The position numbers were made by a program, and so were the translations under genes. The notes below the pieces were generated by a model, which worked only from the letters and a program-made list of their open reading frames with translations, was not told the DNA's origin and ran no database searches. A stretch of DNA of 16,967 nt from JALZVT01 sp964634815 (GTDB lineage: Bacteria > Pseudomonadota > Gammaproteobacteria > Pseudomonadales > Azotimanducaceae): NCBI GenBank assembly GCA_964634815.1, contig CAZWMD010000080.1:1-16967 (forward strand), written 5' to 3'. This document shows positions 6,409 to 14,191 of this stretch, one piece after another (position 1 is the first letter of the stretch; each line of letters opens with the position of its first letter).

Positions 6409-7630
6409 TTCCACCCCGGAGATTGAAAAAGCCAAGAAAAGACGCATGCTGGTCCTCGCGCCGCAGCCTTTTTTCTCTCCTCGTGGCACTCCCTTTTCTG
6501 TCTACTACCGATCGATGGTGACGGCAGAGCTCGGCTATGAGATAGATCTGCTTACCTACGGCCAGGGCGCTGACGTTGTGATCAACGGCGTAGAACTTAT
6601 CCGTGGACCGAAGCTTGGGTTTCTTGGGGCAGTGAAAACCGGCCCTTCCTTCGCAAAGCTGATTCATGACGGGGTGATGTTCTTCAAATTTGTCTGGCTA
6701 CTTATTCGCGGCCGCTACGATGTTGTGCACGCCCACGAAGAAGCCGTGTTCTTTGCAGGGCTGCTAAAACCGCTGTTTGGCTACCGCTTGATTTATGACA
6801 TGCACTCGTCGCTGCCTGAACAACTGGACAATTTTGGCTATTCGAAGTCCAGATTATTGAAAGCTGCTTTTGAGTTTCTCGAACTTCGCTCGCTTCGGGC
6901 GGCTGATGCGATCATTACCATATGTCCTGCGCTGCGGGATCAGGTTGAGAAGCTGGCTCCCTGGGCCATGCAAAAACACGAGCTGATTGAAAACTCGATT
7001 TTTGAAGACGTGGTGTTGGCGCCAACCTCAGAAACATCAGCGGTCGACACCGATGAGCAACTTCCCGACCCCAAGGCCCTGGCGAACGGCGGCGTGGCCG
7101 TTGTGTACGCAGGCACGCTGGAGTCGTATCAGGGCATAGATCTTCTATTGGAAGGCATCGGCCTGCTTGCTCAACAACGCAGCGATTTCACACTGATCAT
7201 CGCAGGCGGTTCGCCGGAGCAAATCACCCATTTCAAAGCGATGGCTCGGCAACATAATGCTGACCAGCGGGTAACTTTCCTTGGTCAGTTAGCACCTCGG
7301 GCGGCCCGCCATCTTGCGGCGAACGCTGACATTATCTTGTCGCCCCGAAGTTCAGGGACCAATACACCCTTGAAAACCTATGAGCAATTGGCCTGTGGCG
7401 TCCCCCTCGTCGCCACTCGGATCTATTCCCACACCCAGGTTCTTAGTGATGAACTTGCCGTGTTAGTCGAACCTACTGGCCCTGGCTTGGCCAAGGGAAT
7501 TGAACAGTTACTCGATCAGCCTGCATTGGGAGAATCACTGGTCCAGGCCGCTCAACGCCACTACGCTGATCACTACGCCCGCCCCGCTTACACAGAGAAA
7601 CTCGATCGACTGCTTGAGCTCGTTCACTAA
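6401..7630 (+). CDS. Glycosyltransferase family 4 protein
   Basis: Cytoplasmic GT-B-fold glycosyltransferase of 409 residues that would move a sugar from a nucleotide donor onto a glycan or lipid-linked acceptor. The N-terminal acceptor half has the glycine-rich PFFSPRGTPFS at 23-33 and VVHAHEE at 108-114. The donor half begins near VVYAGTLESYQGIDLL at 234-249, followed by IIAGG and VTFLGQL. The GT4 signature SPRSSGTNTPLKTYEQLACG is at 314-333, with Glu328 in the expected EX7E region. The ATG at 6401 overlaps the upstream stop by 8 bases; a longer frame from 6326 is only overlap with the previous gene. The TAA at 7628-7630 shares one base with the ATG of the amidotransferase. The sugar specificity is unknown. 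Confidence 0.9.
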   Translation: MPDSTPEIEKAKKRRMLVLAPQPFFSPRGTPFSVYYRSMVTAELGYEIDLLTYGQGADVVINGVELIRGPKLGFLGAVKTGPSFAKLIHDGVMFFKFVWLLIRGRYDVVHAHEEAVFFAGLLKPLFGYRLIYDMHSSLPEQLDNFGYSKSRLLKAAFEFLELRSLRAADAIITICPALRDQVEKLAPWAMQKHELIENSIFEDVVLAPTSETSAVDTDEQLPDPKALANGGVAVVYAGTLESYQGIDLLLEGIGLLAQQRSDFTLIIAGGSPEQITHFKAMARQHNADQRVTFLGQLAPRAARHLAANADIILSPRSSGTNTPLKTYEQLACGVPLVATRIYSHTQVLSDELAVLVEPTGPGLAKGIEQLLDQPALGESLVQAAQRHYADHYARPAYTEKLDRLLELVH

Positions 7631-9522
7631 TGTGTGGCATCGCAGGAATAGCCGGAGCGGGTACCACTACCGCCGCCCCCGAGGTACTTGCGCAGATGTG
7701 CAATCGTATCCACCACCGGGGCCCCGATGACCAAGGTCTGGGCTACTACCCTGGCGTACACATGGGAATGCAGCGGCTCGCTGTGATTGATCTGCACACC
7801 GGCAATCAACCGCTTGCATCAGCGAATTCAAAAGTAATCATTACTTACAACGGCGAACTGTATAACTACCGGGCACTGCGATCAGAGTTGGTTTCCCAGG
7901 GATACTCATTTCGCACGCAATCGGATACGGAGGTTATTGCAACCGGCTATGAAGCCTGGGGTGATGCTCTGTTTCCCAGACTAAACGGAATGTTCGCCAT
8001 CGCCGTCTTTGATCAAGCCCGGGACCAGTTGTTACTGGTGCGAGATCATATCGGCATCAAGCCGCTGTACATAGCACAGACCAACAACACCCTGATCTGG
8101 GGCTCTGAAATAAAGAGTTTGCTGGCCTATTCCGAGGTGCCTCGTCGGCTGGACACTCTGGCGCTGCAGGAGTTTCTGGCCTGGGAATATGTGCCGGAAG
8201 ATCGCACACTGTTTAAAGATGTCCGACGGCTACGGCCAGGCACTTTGTTGCGATTCGATCTGGATAGTCATACCAGCAAAATAGAGAGTTACTGGGCGAT
8301 TGAAAACACCGCCGAACTCACAAACAAGTCGCGAGAGTGCTGGCGAGATGAGCTTGGCGGCCTACTTAAAGGCGCCGTTGAAGATCAACTGGTCAGTGAC
8401 GTCCCCCTGGGCGCCTTTCTGTCTGGCGGCGTCGACTCTTCTTTGATTGTTGCCCACATGGGCCGTAAAGAGCGCAGCCAAACTCGTACCTTCAGCATCG
8501 GTTTTGATGATCCCTCGTACAACGAACTCGACTACGCTCGCCAGGTAGCCGATCACCTGGGTGTTGATCATACCAGTGAGGTCATCTCACCAGATGCGTT
8601 GGGTTTGTTTGATCAGCTCATGTACCACATGGATGATCCGATTGGCGACTTCTCGATTTTTCCAACGTTTCTCGTTAGCCGGATGACCCGACAACACGTA
8701 ACGGTTGCCCTGTCTGGCGATGGTGGCGATGAACTCTTTGGTGGCTACGATACCTATGCTGCACAACACTACGCCTCCTACTACAACCAGCTTCCAAATC
8801 TGATCACACAATCAATAGTGCCCGGGATCACTGGTTTGTTGCCGCCCACCGCGCAAAAAAAGGGTTTGATCAACAAAATCAAACGATTTGCTGAGGGTGG
8901 TGCACTACCCGAGCGATTGGGGCATACCCGCTGGCGACTTTTTGCAACGCCAGACGAACTGAAGCAGCAGATGGTGGGCGAAGCCGCAGCGGCGCAAGAC
9001 ATATATGGCCATATCGAGCGTCTGCGGGATGCCAGCGATCAGCTTGATCCGGTAAATCAGGCCCTGTATATCGACACGCACAGCTACCTTACCGACAACT
9101 GTTTGCCAAAGGTGGATCGTATGTCTATGGCTGTCTCGCTGGAAACAAGGGTTCCATTCCTTGATCCAAACCTCATGAAGTCAGCCTTTCAAATGCCCGG
9201 CGTCCACAAGCTTGACGGCGCGCAAACAAAACCGCTTTTGAAGGAACTGGCCGCCAGGTACGTGCCGCACGACTGCGTTTACCGAAACAAGGAAGGGTTC
9301 AGCATCCCTATCAAGCAGTGGCTGGTGGAAGACTTTTCCTCCCTGGTCACAAACTATCTGTCTCGAGAACGCCTGGAAAAGCAGGGCATATTTAATGCCG
9401 ATTACACACAGAGCTTGATTAATGAACACGTGACAAATCAGGCAAACCACAGCCACCGGCTCTGGTCGCTGATTGTCTTTCAGGCCTGGTCAGATAAATG
9501 GTTGGACGGACCCAGAACATGA
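7630..9522 (+). CDS. asnB: Asparagine synthase (glutamine-hydrolysing)-like amidotransferase
   Basis: A 630-residue class II amidotransferase. The N-terminal domain has the nucleophile Cys2 (MCGIAGIAG), RGPDD at 30-34, YNGELYNY at 73-80 and SDTEV at 98-102, and would release ammonia from glutamine. The synthetase domain has the ATP-pyrophosphatase loop SGGVDSS at 265-271, DDPIGD at 335-340 and LSGDGGDELFGGY at 361-373. In polysaccharide loci such enzymes are thought to amidate a carboxyl group, for example of a uronic acid, rather than make free asparagine; that is inference from context. Length and architecture also fit the amidotransferases of exosortase-linked exopolysaccharide clusters, though no exosortase is present here. 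The ATG at 7630 overlaps the GT4 stop by one base, and its own stop overlaps the next ATG by 4 bases. Confidence 0.9.
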   Translation: MCGIAGIAGAGTTTAAPEVLAQMCNRIHHRGPDDQGLGYYPGVHMGMQRLAVIDLHTGNQPLASANSKVIITYNGELYNYRALRSELVSQGYSFRTQSDTEVIATGYEAWGDALFPRLNGMFAIAVFDQARDQLLLVRDHIGIKPLYIAQTNNTLIWGSEIKSLLAYSEVPRRLDTLALQEFLAWEYVPEDRTLFKDVRRLRPGTLLRFDLDSHTSKIESYWAIENTAELTNKSRECWRDELGGLLKGAVEDQLVSDVPLGAFLSGGVDSSLIVAHMGRKERSQTRTFSIGFDDPSYNELDYARQVADHLGVDHTSEVISPDALGLFDQLMYHMDDPIGDFSIFPTFLVSRMTRQHVTVALSGDGGDELFGGYDTYAAQHYASYYNQLPNLITQSIVPGITGLLPPTAQKKGLINKIKRFAEGGALPERLGHTRWRLFATPDELKQQMVGEAAAAQDIYGHIERLRDASDQLDPVNQALYIDTHSYLTDNCLPKVDRMSMAVSLETRVPFLDPNLMKSAFQMPGVHKLDGAQTKPLLKELAARYVPHDCVYRNKEGFSIPIKQWLVEDFSSLVTNYLSRERLEKQGIFNADYTQSLINEHVTNQANHSHRLWSLIVFQAWSDKWLDGPRT

Positions 9523-10508
9523 ATCGATACGTTGTAACGGGTGCTACAGGCTTTACCGGCGGCGCGCTGGCCAGGCGGTTACGCGATGATGGCCATGATG
9601 TCATCGCCCTGGTGAGGCAGACCTCGCAGATAAAAGCTCTGGAAGAAATCGGCGTTGAGTGTATTGCGTTGGACTTGCAGGACGCGACGGCGCTCGCAAA
9701 GGTCTTTGCCAGCACAGATATCACCGCTATCTTTCACATCGCAGCAGCGTATCGCACAGAGCTGGCGGATGAGGCTGAGTTTTTTGCGGTGAACGTTGAG
9801 GCAACGCGCACGCTACTCCAGGCTGCCAAAGACGCAAACATTCCCCGATTTGTGCATTGTTCAACAGTTGGCGTGCAAGGCGAAATTACAGACCCACCGG
9901 CATCAGAAGAGTATCGAATGAATCCTGGTGATCACTACCAGGAATCAAAGCTGCAGGGTGAGCGCGTCGCGCTGGAATTCGCAGAGCAAGGATTGGGTGT
10001 CAGTGTTGTCCGACCGGTAGGCATCTACGGCCCGGGTGATACGCGTTTTCTGAAGCTCTACAAAGCAATCGGCAAGCGCGTTTTCCTGATGATTGGTAAT
10101 GGTAAAACACTCTATCACCTGACCTACATTGATGATCTGGTCGACGGCATGCTGCTGGCTGCCAGCCACCCTGATGCCATCGGCGAAGTTTTTACCCTGT
10201 GCGGTCCAGAATACACCGATCTAAACGAATTGGTCCGCCGCATTGCAATGGTTATGAACAAGCCAGCGCCCTCGTTACGCATTCCCGCCTGGCCCGTCGT
10301 TTGGGCGGCTCATGTGTGCGACTGGATCTGTAAACGTATTGGTGTCCAGGCACCACTGTACCCTCGCCGCGTTGAGTTTTTTCTATTGGACCGGGCCTTT
10401 ACCGAAGCCAAAGCCCGTGCACTGATTGGTTACCATCCAAGGGTGAGACTCGATACGGGGCTACGTCGCACCTTCGAGTGGTATGAACAGCAGGGACTAC
10501 TGAAATGA
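9519..10508 (+). CDS. NAD-dependent epimerase/dehydratase (extended SDR)
   Basis: Extended short-chain dehydrogenase of 329 residues, the type that modifies nucleotide sugars or, in the 3-beta-HSD branch, alcohols of isoprenoid-like lipids. The Rossmann motif TGATGFTGG is at 7-15, Ser115 lies in FVHCST, the active-site Tyr140 and Lys144 in HYQESK, RPVGIYGPGD at 165-174, and the substrate-domain marker HLTYIDDLVDG at 200-210. The sequence resembles the dihydroflavonol reductase/sterol dehydrogenase-like branch at least as much as GalE, so I do not assign a sugar. The ATG at 9519 shares ATGA with the asnB stop; a start at 9498 would overlap further and is less likely. The end shares ATGA with the hydrolase gene, so translation is probably coupled on both sides. 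Confidence 0.88.
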   Translation: MNRYVVTGATGFTGGALARRLRDDGHDVIALVRQTSQIKALEEIGVECIALDLQDATALAKVFASTDITAIFHIAAAYRTELADEAEFFAVNVEATRTLLQAAKDANIPRFVHCSTVGVQGEITDPPASEEYRMNPGDHYQESKLQGERVALEFAEQGLGVSVVRPVGIYGPGDTRFLKLYKAIGKRVFLMIGNGKTLYHLTYIDDLVDGMLLAASHPDAIGEVFTLCGPEYTDLNELVRRIAMVMNKPAPSLRIPAWPVVWAAHVCDWICKRIGVQAPLYPRRVEFFLLDRAFTEAKARALIGYHPRVRLDTGLRRTFEWYEQQGLLK

Positions 10509-11860
10509 TCGAATTTGCCGCTCCACTTTTGGTGTTTGTGCTTGGCAGTTATATCGGCGCCAGGTTTGCCTACCTCGCCAACTGGCGTGCTGCAACCGGT
10601 ACACTTCGACTGCTGGGTCTGTGGAGTGCCGCCGCCTGGCTCGGCTATTCAACGTCGTTGTACATGGCTTTGCTGTGCCTGCCGTTGGGCGTGGTTTGGG
10701 GCAAGCTGCAGACCAAAATTATTGCGCTGCTGGCGCTAGAGTTGCTCGTCACCGCCCTGCTTATCTGGCACAGCGCTACGCCTTTAGTGCCAATCTATCT
10801 GGCAGCGTTAGTTATTTTCGACCAACTGTTTGCCCGACTGCTACTGGCTACCTATGACAGCCAGCGCGAGCCGCGCGTATCGTTGCACAGGTTCATCGTT
10901 GTCTCCGGTTGTCTTTGTTGCGTGCTTTTTGTGGCCTACTTCTACCGCCACTTCATTCAAACCTATGTGTCTCAACACAGCATTGTGCAAACCCTAAGCC
11001 TTATGCCCGAGGGAGCGGCTCCGCTGTGGCTGCACAAGCGCGTACTGACGGCAGACGCTGCGGGCAGCGCCCAGCCAGGAAGCGTGTATTGGGAATCCCG
11101 GTATCCAGAGTCTGGCAATCAATGCGCTGTGTTCTTCCACGGGGCCGCTGCCGCGGGTTCAATGCAGAGCACCGCCAGAACCTTTGTCCGCAGCGCCCGA
11201 CAGAATGGGTTGCGATTGTTCGCGATCGATCATCCGGGCTATGGCGCCTCCCCACCACCGCCACCTGGTGCATCGGTTGATGCATGGGATCCCGCCAACC
11301 TCACCAAACAGGTATTGCGCCAGATGAAGCGCTCCGGCTGCAAGACCGCGGTTGCCCTGGGGCATTCTCAGGGGGTCACGGAGGCTCTGCGGCTCTTTAC
11401 CAGCAACGAACCCTTTCTCACCAAAACCATGATTTTTGGTGCGGGCCTGTTCAAGAAAGACGGCACCGAGGACGCTTACTGGTACGACCGCTTTCACATA
11501 GATCGCGGTATCGAGGGTGAGCGCAAGGAGTCCCGACAAAACTGGCAGCTTATTCGTGATCTGTACTACCTGAACCAGGAATACTGCGCTAACACCGAGG
11601 TGGGTAAGGCACACTTGAGGAGCGCAAATAGTGTTCCCCTGCATTTTGTCCAGTTCGAACGCGAGCACGCCAACCTTGTTGCCACCCGGGATGAGCTTTG
11701 GCAGTGCCTGGCGTATCCAGAGGCGCAGCAGCAGCAATTGCCCACCGATCACTACATGGATTCGGTGCAAATCGGCGCCCTGGTGCTGATCCAGCGCAAT
11801 AGCCCAGATTTTTTGGCAGCTTTGCTGCCTAAACCATCTGAGACCGACGACCCTTTGTAG
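10505..11860 (+). CDS. Membrane-anchored alpha/beta hydrolase
   Basis: Protein of 451 residues joining an N-terminal membrane domain (about five hydrophobic segments, near 5-25, 37-65, 70-92, 96-115 and 130-150) to an alpha/beta hydrolase of about 280 residues. The hydrolase part shows an oxyanion-region HGAAAAG at 212-218, IDHPGYGASP at 241-250 and the nucleophile elbow GHSQG at 286-290 with Ser288. His416 in TDHYMDS is a candidate catalytic histidine; the acid is uncertain. A run of five prolines (250-254) follows the third strand. It overlaps the epimerase by 4 bases and is the last gene before a 360-base spacer. Likely roles include cleaving an ester or thioester on a lipid-linked glycan or removing a carrier; topology and substrate are not determined. 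Confidence 0.78.
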   Translation: MIEFAAPLLVFVLGSYIGARFAYLANWRAATGTLRLLGLWSAAAWLGYSTSLYMALLCLPLGVVWGKLQTKIIALLALELLVTALLIWHSATPLVPIYLAALVIFDQLFARLLLATYDSQREPRVSLHRFIVVSGCLCCVLFVAYFYRHFIQTYVSQHSIVQTLSLMPEGAAPLWLHKRVLTADAAGSAQPGSVYWESRYPESGNQCAVFFHGAAAAGSMQSTARTFVRSARQNGLRLFAIDHPGYGASPPPPPGASVDAWDPANLTKQVLRQMKRSGCKTAVALGHSQGVTEALRLFTSNEPFLTKTMIFGAGLFKKDGTEDAYWYDRFHIDRGIEGERKESRQNWQLIRDLYYLNQEYCANTEVGKAHLRSANSVPLHFVQFEREHANLVATRDELWQCLAYPEAQQQQLPTDHYMDSVQIGALVLIQRNSPDFLAALLPKPSETDDPL

Positions 11861-12010
11861 CTTGGCGATAGCCAGAAGAAAGCCATAGGAAAGCCAGACG
11901 ATCCCCAGGCGCCTAAGCAGGCTCTGGGTAGGACAATCAGGGCGAAAATCCCCGGATTGGCGACGGGTTAACATTCTTCGGGAGAGACGCAACCGGAGCT
12001 TTTGAGTCAA

Positions 12011-12026
12011 CCGGGCCCATGCCCGG
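12011..12026 (+). repeat. GC-rich hairpin dyad
   Basis: A perfect 6-base inverted repeat CCGGGC/GCCCGG with loop CCAT, 150 bases after the hydrolase stop. It is followed by GAAAATT rather than by T residues, so it is at best a weak or Rho-assisted end point for the upstream transcript. Confidence 0.3.
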
Positions 12027-12124
12027 GAAAATTGCGTCTGGGTTTGCAAAACGCTCTTCTGTTTCGTGCATAAACCCCTGTTCTTATTTACTATTTCATT
12101 CGGTGAAAGAGGCTTAAGCTAACA

Positions 12125-12146
12125 CCTGTAAATGGCGGCTTACAGG
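12125..12146 (+). repeat. Inverted repeat upstream of the GT2 operon
   Basis: A perfect 7-base inverted repeat, CCTGTAA and TTACAGG, around an 8-base loop. It lies about 75 bases before the GTG of the first GT2 gene and could be an operator or a leader hairpin. No T run follows, so termination is unlikely. Confidence 0.4.
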
Positions 12147-12220
12147 GGCCGAATTCACGCCAGATTTAATAAACTTGTCCGATGCTAGAGATTGCATTGG
12201 AGCACTGAAGAGCAATTTTT

Positions 12221-13192
12221 GTGTCAAAAGCCAAGGGTTCCAAGCCTGAGCAGGATTCCACATCGCTGGAACTGTCGCTGGTTGTTCCGATGTTCGAGGA
12301 GCAGGACAACGCGTGGCCGCTGTACCAGGCAATCGATCAGGCTCTGGCCGATCACAACAGCTGGGAAGTTATCTTTGTCGACGATGGCAGTGCAGATAAC
12401 ACGCTGCAGCGCCTTATCGAACTCGCAGAGCTCAACTCACACGTTCGGGTGATTGCGTTGCAGACAAACTGCGGACAGACCCCGGCAATGGTCGCTGGTA
12501 TCGAGAACGCGCGGGGCCGGACAATCATCACGATGGATGGTGACCTGCAAAATGATCCCGCCGATATCCCTGCCTTTCTGCGCGAGATCGAAGCCGGCAG
12601 CGATATCGTCGTTGGTTATCGAGTTGCCCGTCAGGATAAATTTCTGAGTCGTAAACTGCCTTCGTGGATCGCAAATAGACTCATTGGTTGGGTCACCAAT
12701 GTACCCATCAAAGACAACGGCTGCTCGCTTAAGGCTTACCGCCGCAAAGTCATTCAGAACATACCTCTGTACTCCGAGCTACACCGGTTTATTCCTGCAA
12801 TGGCGTCTCTGGCTGGTAGCCGTGTTAAAGAGATTCCAGTGCGGCACCATGCGCGTATTCATGGTGAATCAAAATATGGCTTGTCCAGAACGCTGAAAGT
12901 TCTGCTTGACCTGGTGGTTGTCAGAACGCTGCTCACCACCCTGGGGCGGCCCATCAAGCTGTTCGCTTTTCTTGCCGTTCCACCCTTGCTGCTCAGCAGC
13001 GCGTTTACTGTTGCTGGTTTGTTTCAAGCGTTAGAAAACAACCAGTCCTCTATGTTTTTTGGGGCTGGGGTCCTGTGGTTTGTGTTTGCCGGTTTTTCCC
13101 TGGGGATGGGGATTCTGGCCGAGCTCTATTACGCCCATATCGATTACCGCGAGTCACAACTCGCGAGTCTTACTAAGGTTTATCATGGTTGA
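12221..13192 (+). CDS. Glycosyltransferase family 2, polyprenyl-phosphate sugar transferase type
   Basis: A 323-residue GT2 enzyme of the DPM1/GtrB/ArnC type, which loads a sugar from a nucleotide donor onto undecaprenyl phosphate at the inner face of the membrane. The GT-A domain shows LSLVVPMFEE at 18-27, VDDGS at 53-57, MDGDLQND at 105-112 (metal-binding DxD), LHRFIP at 187-192 and HARIHGESKYG at 210-220, all as expected of active members. Two C-terminal membrane segments lie at about 246-270 and 279-303. The GTG at 12221 is the only reasonable start, with a weak GAAGAG upstream. Its stop overlaps the next GT2 gene by 8 bases. It opens the second plus-strand operon after the spacer and presumably feeds the GT-C enzyme two genes downstream. 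Confidence 0.9.
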   Translation: MSKAKGSKPEQDSTSLELSLVVPMFEEQDNAWPLYQAIDQALADHNSWEVIFVDDGSADNTLQRLIELAELNSHVRVIALQTNCGQTPAMVAGIENARGRTIITMDGDLQNDPADIPAFLREIEAGSDIVVGYRVARQDKFLSRKLPSWIANRLIGWVTNVPIKDNGCSLKAYRRKVIQNIPLYSELHRFIPAMASLAGSRVKEIPVRHHARIHGESKYGLSRTLKVLLDLVVVRTLLTTLGRPIKLFAFLAVPPLLLSSAFTVAGLFQALENNQSSMFFGAGVLWFVFAGFSLGMGILAELYYAHIDYRESQLASLTKVYHG

Positions 13193-14180
13193 GACAACCG
13201 ACACTGCAGATCAGTCCGCAGGTTCAGAACGCTTAAGCGTTCTCGTGCCGATCACCGAGCGCTACGACCCGGTAGAGGAACTCTATCGCGAGTACAAGCG
13301 CGGGCTCGACAATCTGAACCGTGATTATGAAATGCTGTTCATCATCGACGGCGATCGTCCGGATGTCCGCACAGCCCTTGAGGTATTGGGTCACGGCGAC
13401 GAGACCCTGAAAGTTGTTGAGCTTTCCCGAGCCTACGGCGAAGCCACTTGCCTCAACGTAGGTATCGAACACGCGACTGGCGACACCATTCTGACTTTAC
13501 CGGGTTTTAGACAGGTAGACGTCCTCGAGCTACCCAAACTACTCGCAGCCCTTGATACTCATGATATGGCTGTGGCCTGCCGCTATCCGCGTGGCGATGG
13601 CTTCTTCAACCGCCTGCAATCGCAAATCTTCAGCTCCAGCGTGAATCGTATCTCTGGCCTTCGTCTTGAGGACGCAGGCTGCACAGTGCGTGTATTTCCA
13701 AAGCACGTACTGCAAGAGATCGATCTCTATGGCGATGTGCACAGGTTCATTCCTCTACTCGCCTACCGCCAGGGCTTCGATGTTAAGGAAGTGAAACTCG
13801 CTCAGGCAACCGCAGACAAAAGTGCACGAGTCTACTCACCGGGTATCTATTTGCGCCGTGTGCTAGACCTTTTAAATATCTATTTTCTTATTCGCTTCAC
13901 CAAGAAGCCATTCCGCTTCTTTGGGTTTATTGGGGCGGTAAGCTCAATCATCGGAGGAGTTCTCGCCGCCTGGACTGTGTTCGACAAACTCTTTATGGGG
14001 GTCCCCTTGTCGGATCGGCCGTTGTTTCTCATTGGCACCGTACTGCTAATTTTTGGATTACAGATTATCCTCGTGGGACTGATCGGCGAGATCATCATTT
14101 TCAGTAGCGCAAAAACCAAGAAAGAGTACGTGATCGATCGTATCTATCATTTTGCCGACAGTGAGTCGCGCTCGGATTGA
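13185..14180 (+). CDS. Degenerate GT2-like protein paired with the canonical GT2
   Basis: A 331-residue protein with the same layout as its upstream neighbour: GT-A-like domain, LYGDVHRFIP at 181-190, then two membrane segments at about 245-268 and 280-306. The catalytic motifs are changed. The VDDGS position reads IDGDRPD (54-60), and the DxD position reads LPGFRQVD (105-112), so both metal-binding aspartates are missing. The HARIHGESKYG loop is replaced by an unrelated stretch ending YSPGIYLRR. Despite this the frame is intact and the fold-determining pattern is kept, so it is not a decaying copy. I recall similar LPGF/LPAY-type proteins in other polysaccharide loci. It may be a regulatory or structural partner of the active GT2, or use a different mechanism. 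The ATG at 13185 overlaps the upstream stop by 8 bases. Confidence 0.82.
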   Translation: MVETTDTADQSAGSERLSVLVPITERYDPVEELYREYKRGLDNLNRDYEMLFIIDGDRPDVRTALEVLGHGDETLKVVELSRAYGEATCLNVGIEHATGDTILTLPGFRQVDVLELPKLLAALDTHDMAVACRYPRGDGFFNRLQSQIFSSSVNRISGLRLEDAGCTVRVFPKHVLQEIDLYGDVHRFIPLLAYRQGFDVKEVKLAQATADKSARVYSPGIYLRRVLDLLNIYFLIRFTKKPFRFFGFIGAVSSIIGGVLAAWTVFDKLFMGVPLSDRPLFLIGTVLLIFGLQIILVGLIGEIIIFSSAKTKKEYVIDRIYHFADSESRSD

Positions 14181-14191
14181 GCGCACCGTCG

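Larger units (their letters stand above)
11861..12220. other. 360-base non-coding spacer within the plus-strand cluster
   Basis: No protein-like frame on either strand: the minus-strand frame crossing it is mainly the shadow of the hydrolase gene. Two short dyads are present: CCGGGC-CCAT-GCCCGG at 12011-12026 and CCTGTAA-8 bases-TTACAGG at 12125-12146. Neither is followed by a T run, so neither is a standard intrinsic terminator. The first half is GC-rich and the second AT-richer, as expected for a promoter region of the downstream operon, but I could not pick a convincing -35/-10 pair or a sigma-54 element. Confidence 0.6.

Noticed and set aside
11159..12049. Minus-strand frame of 296 codons over the hydrolase end and spacer
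   Set aside because: Most of it is the antisense of a well-supported gene; the remainder is arginine- and leucine-rich without a recognisable domain or ribosome site.
12044..12064. Sigma-54-like GGG/GC pair in the spacer
   Set aside because: Only the GG-N10-GC spacing matches; the surrounding bases do not fit TGGCAC or TTGC.
12019..12117. Small 32-residue frame in the spacer (begins MPGKIASGF)
   Set aside because: No ribosome binding site, it starts within a hairpin, and the sequence shows no protein-like features.
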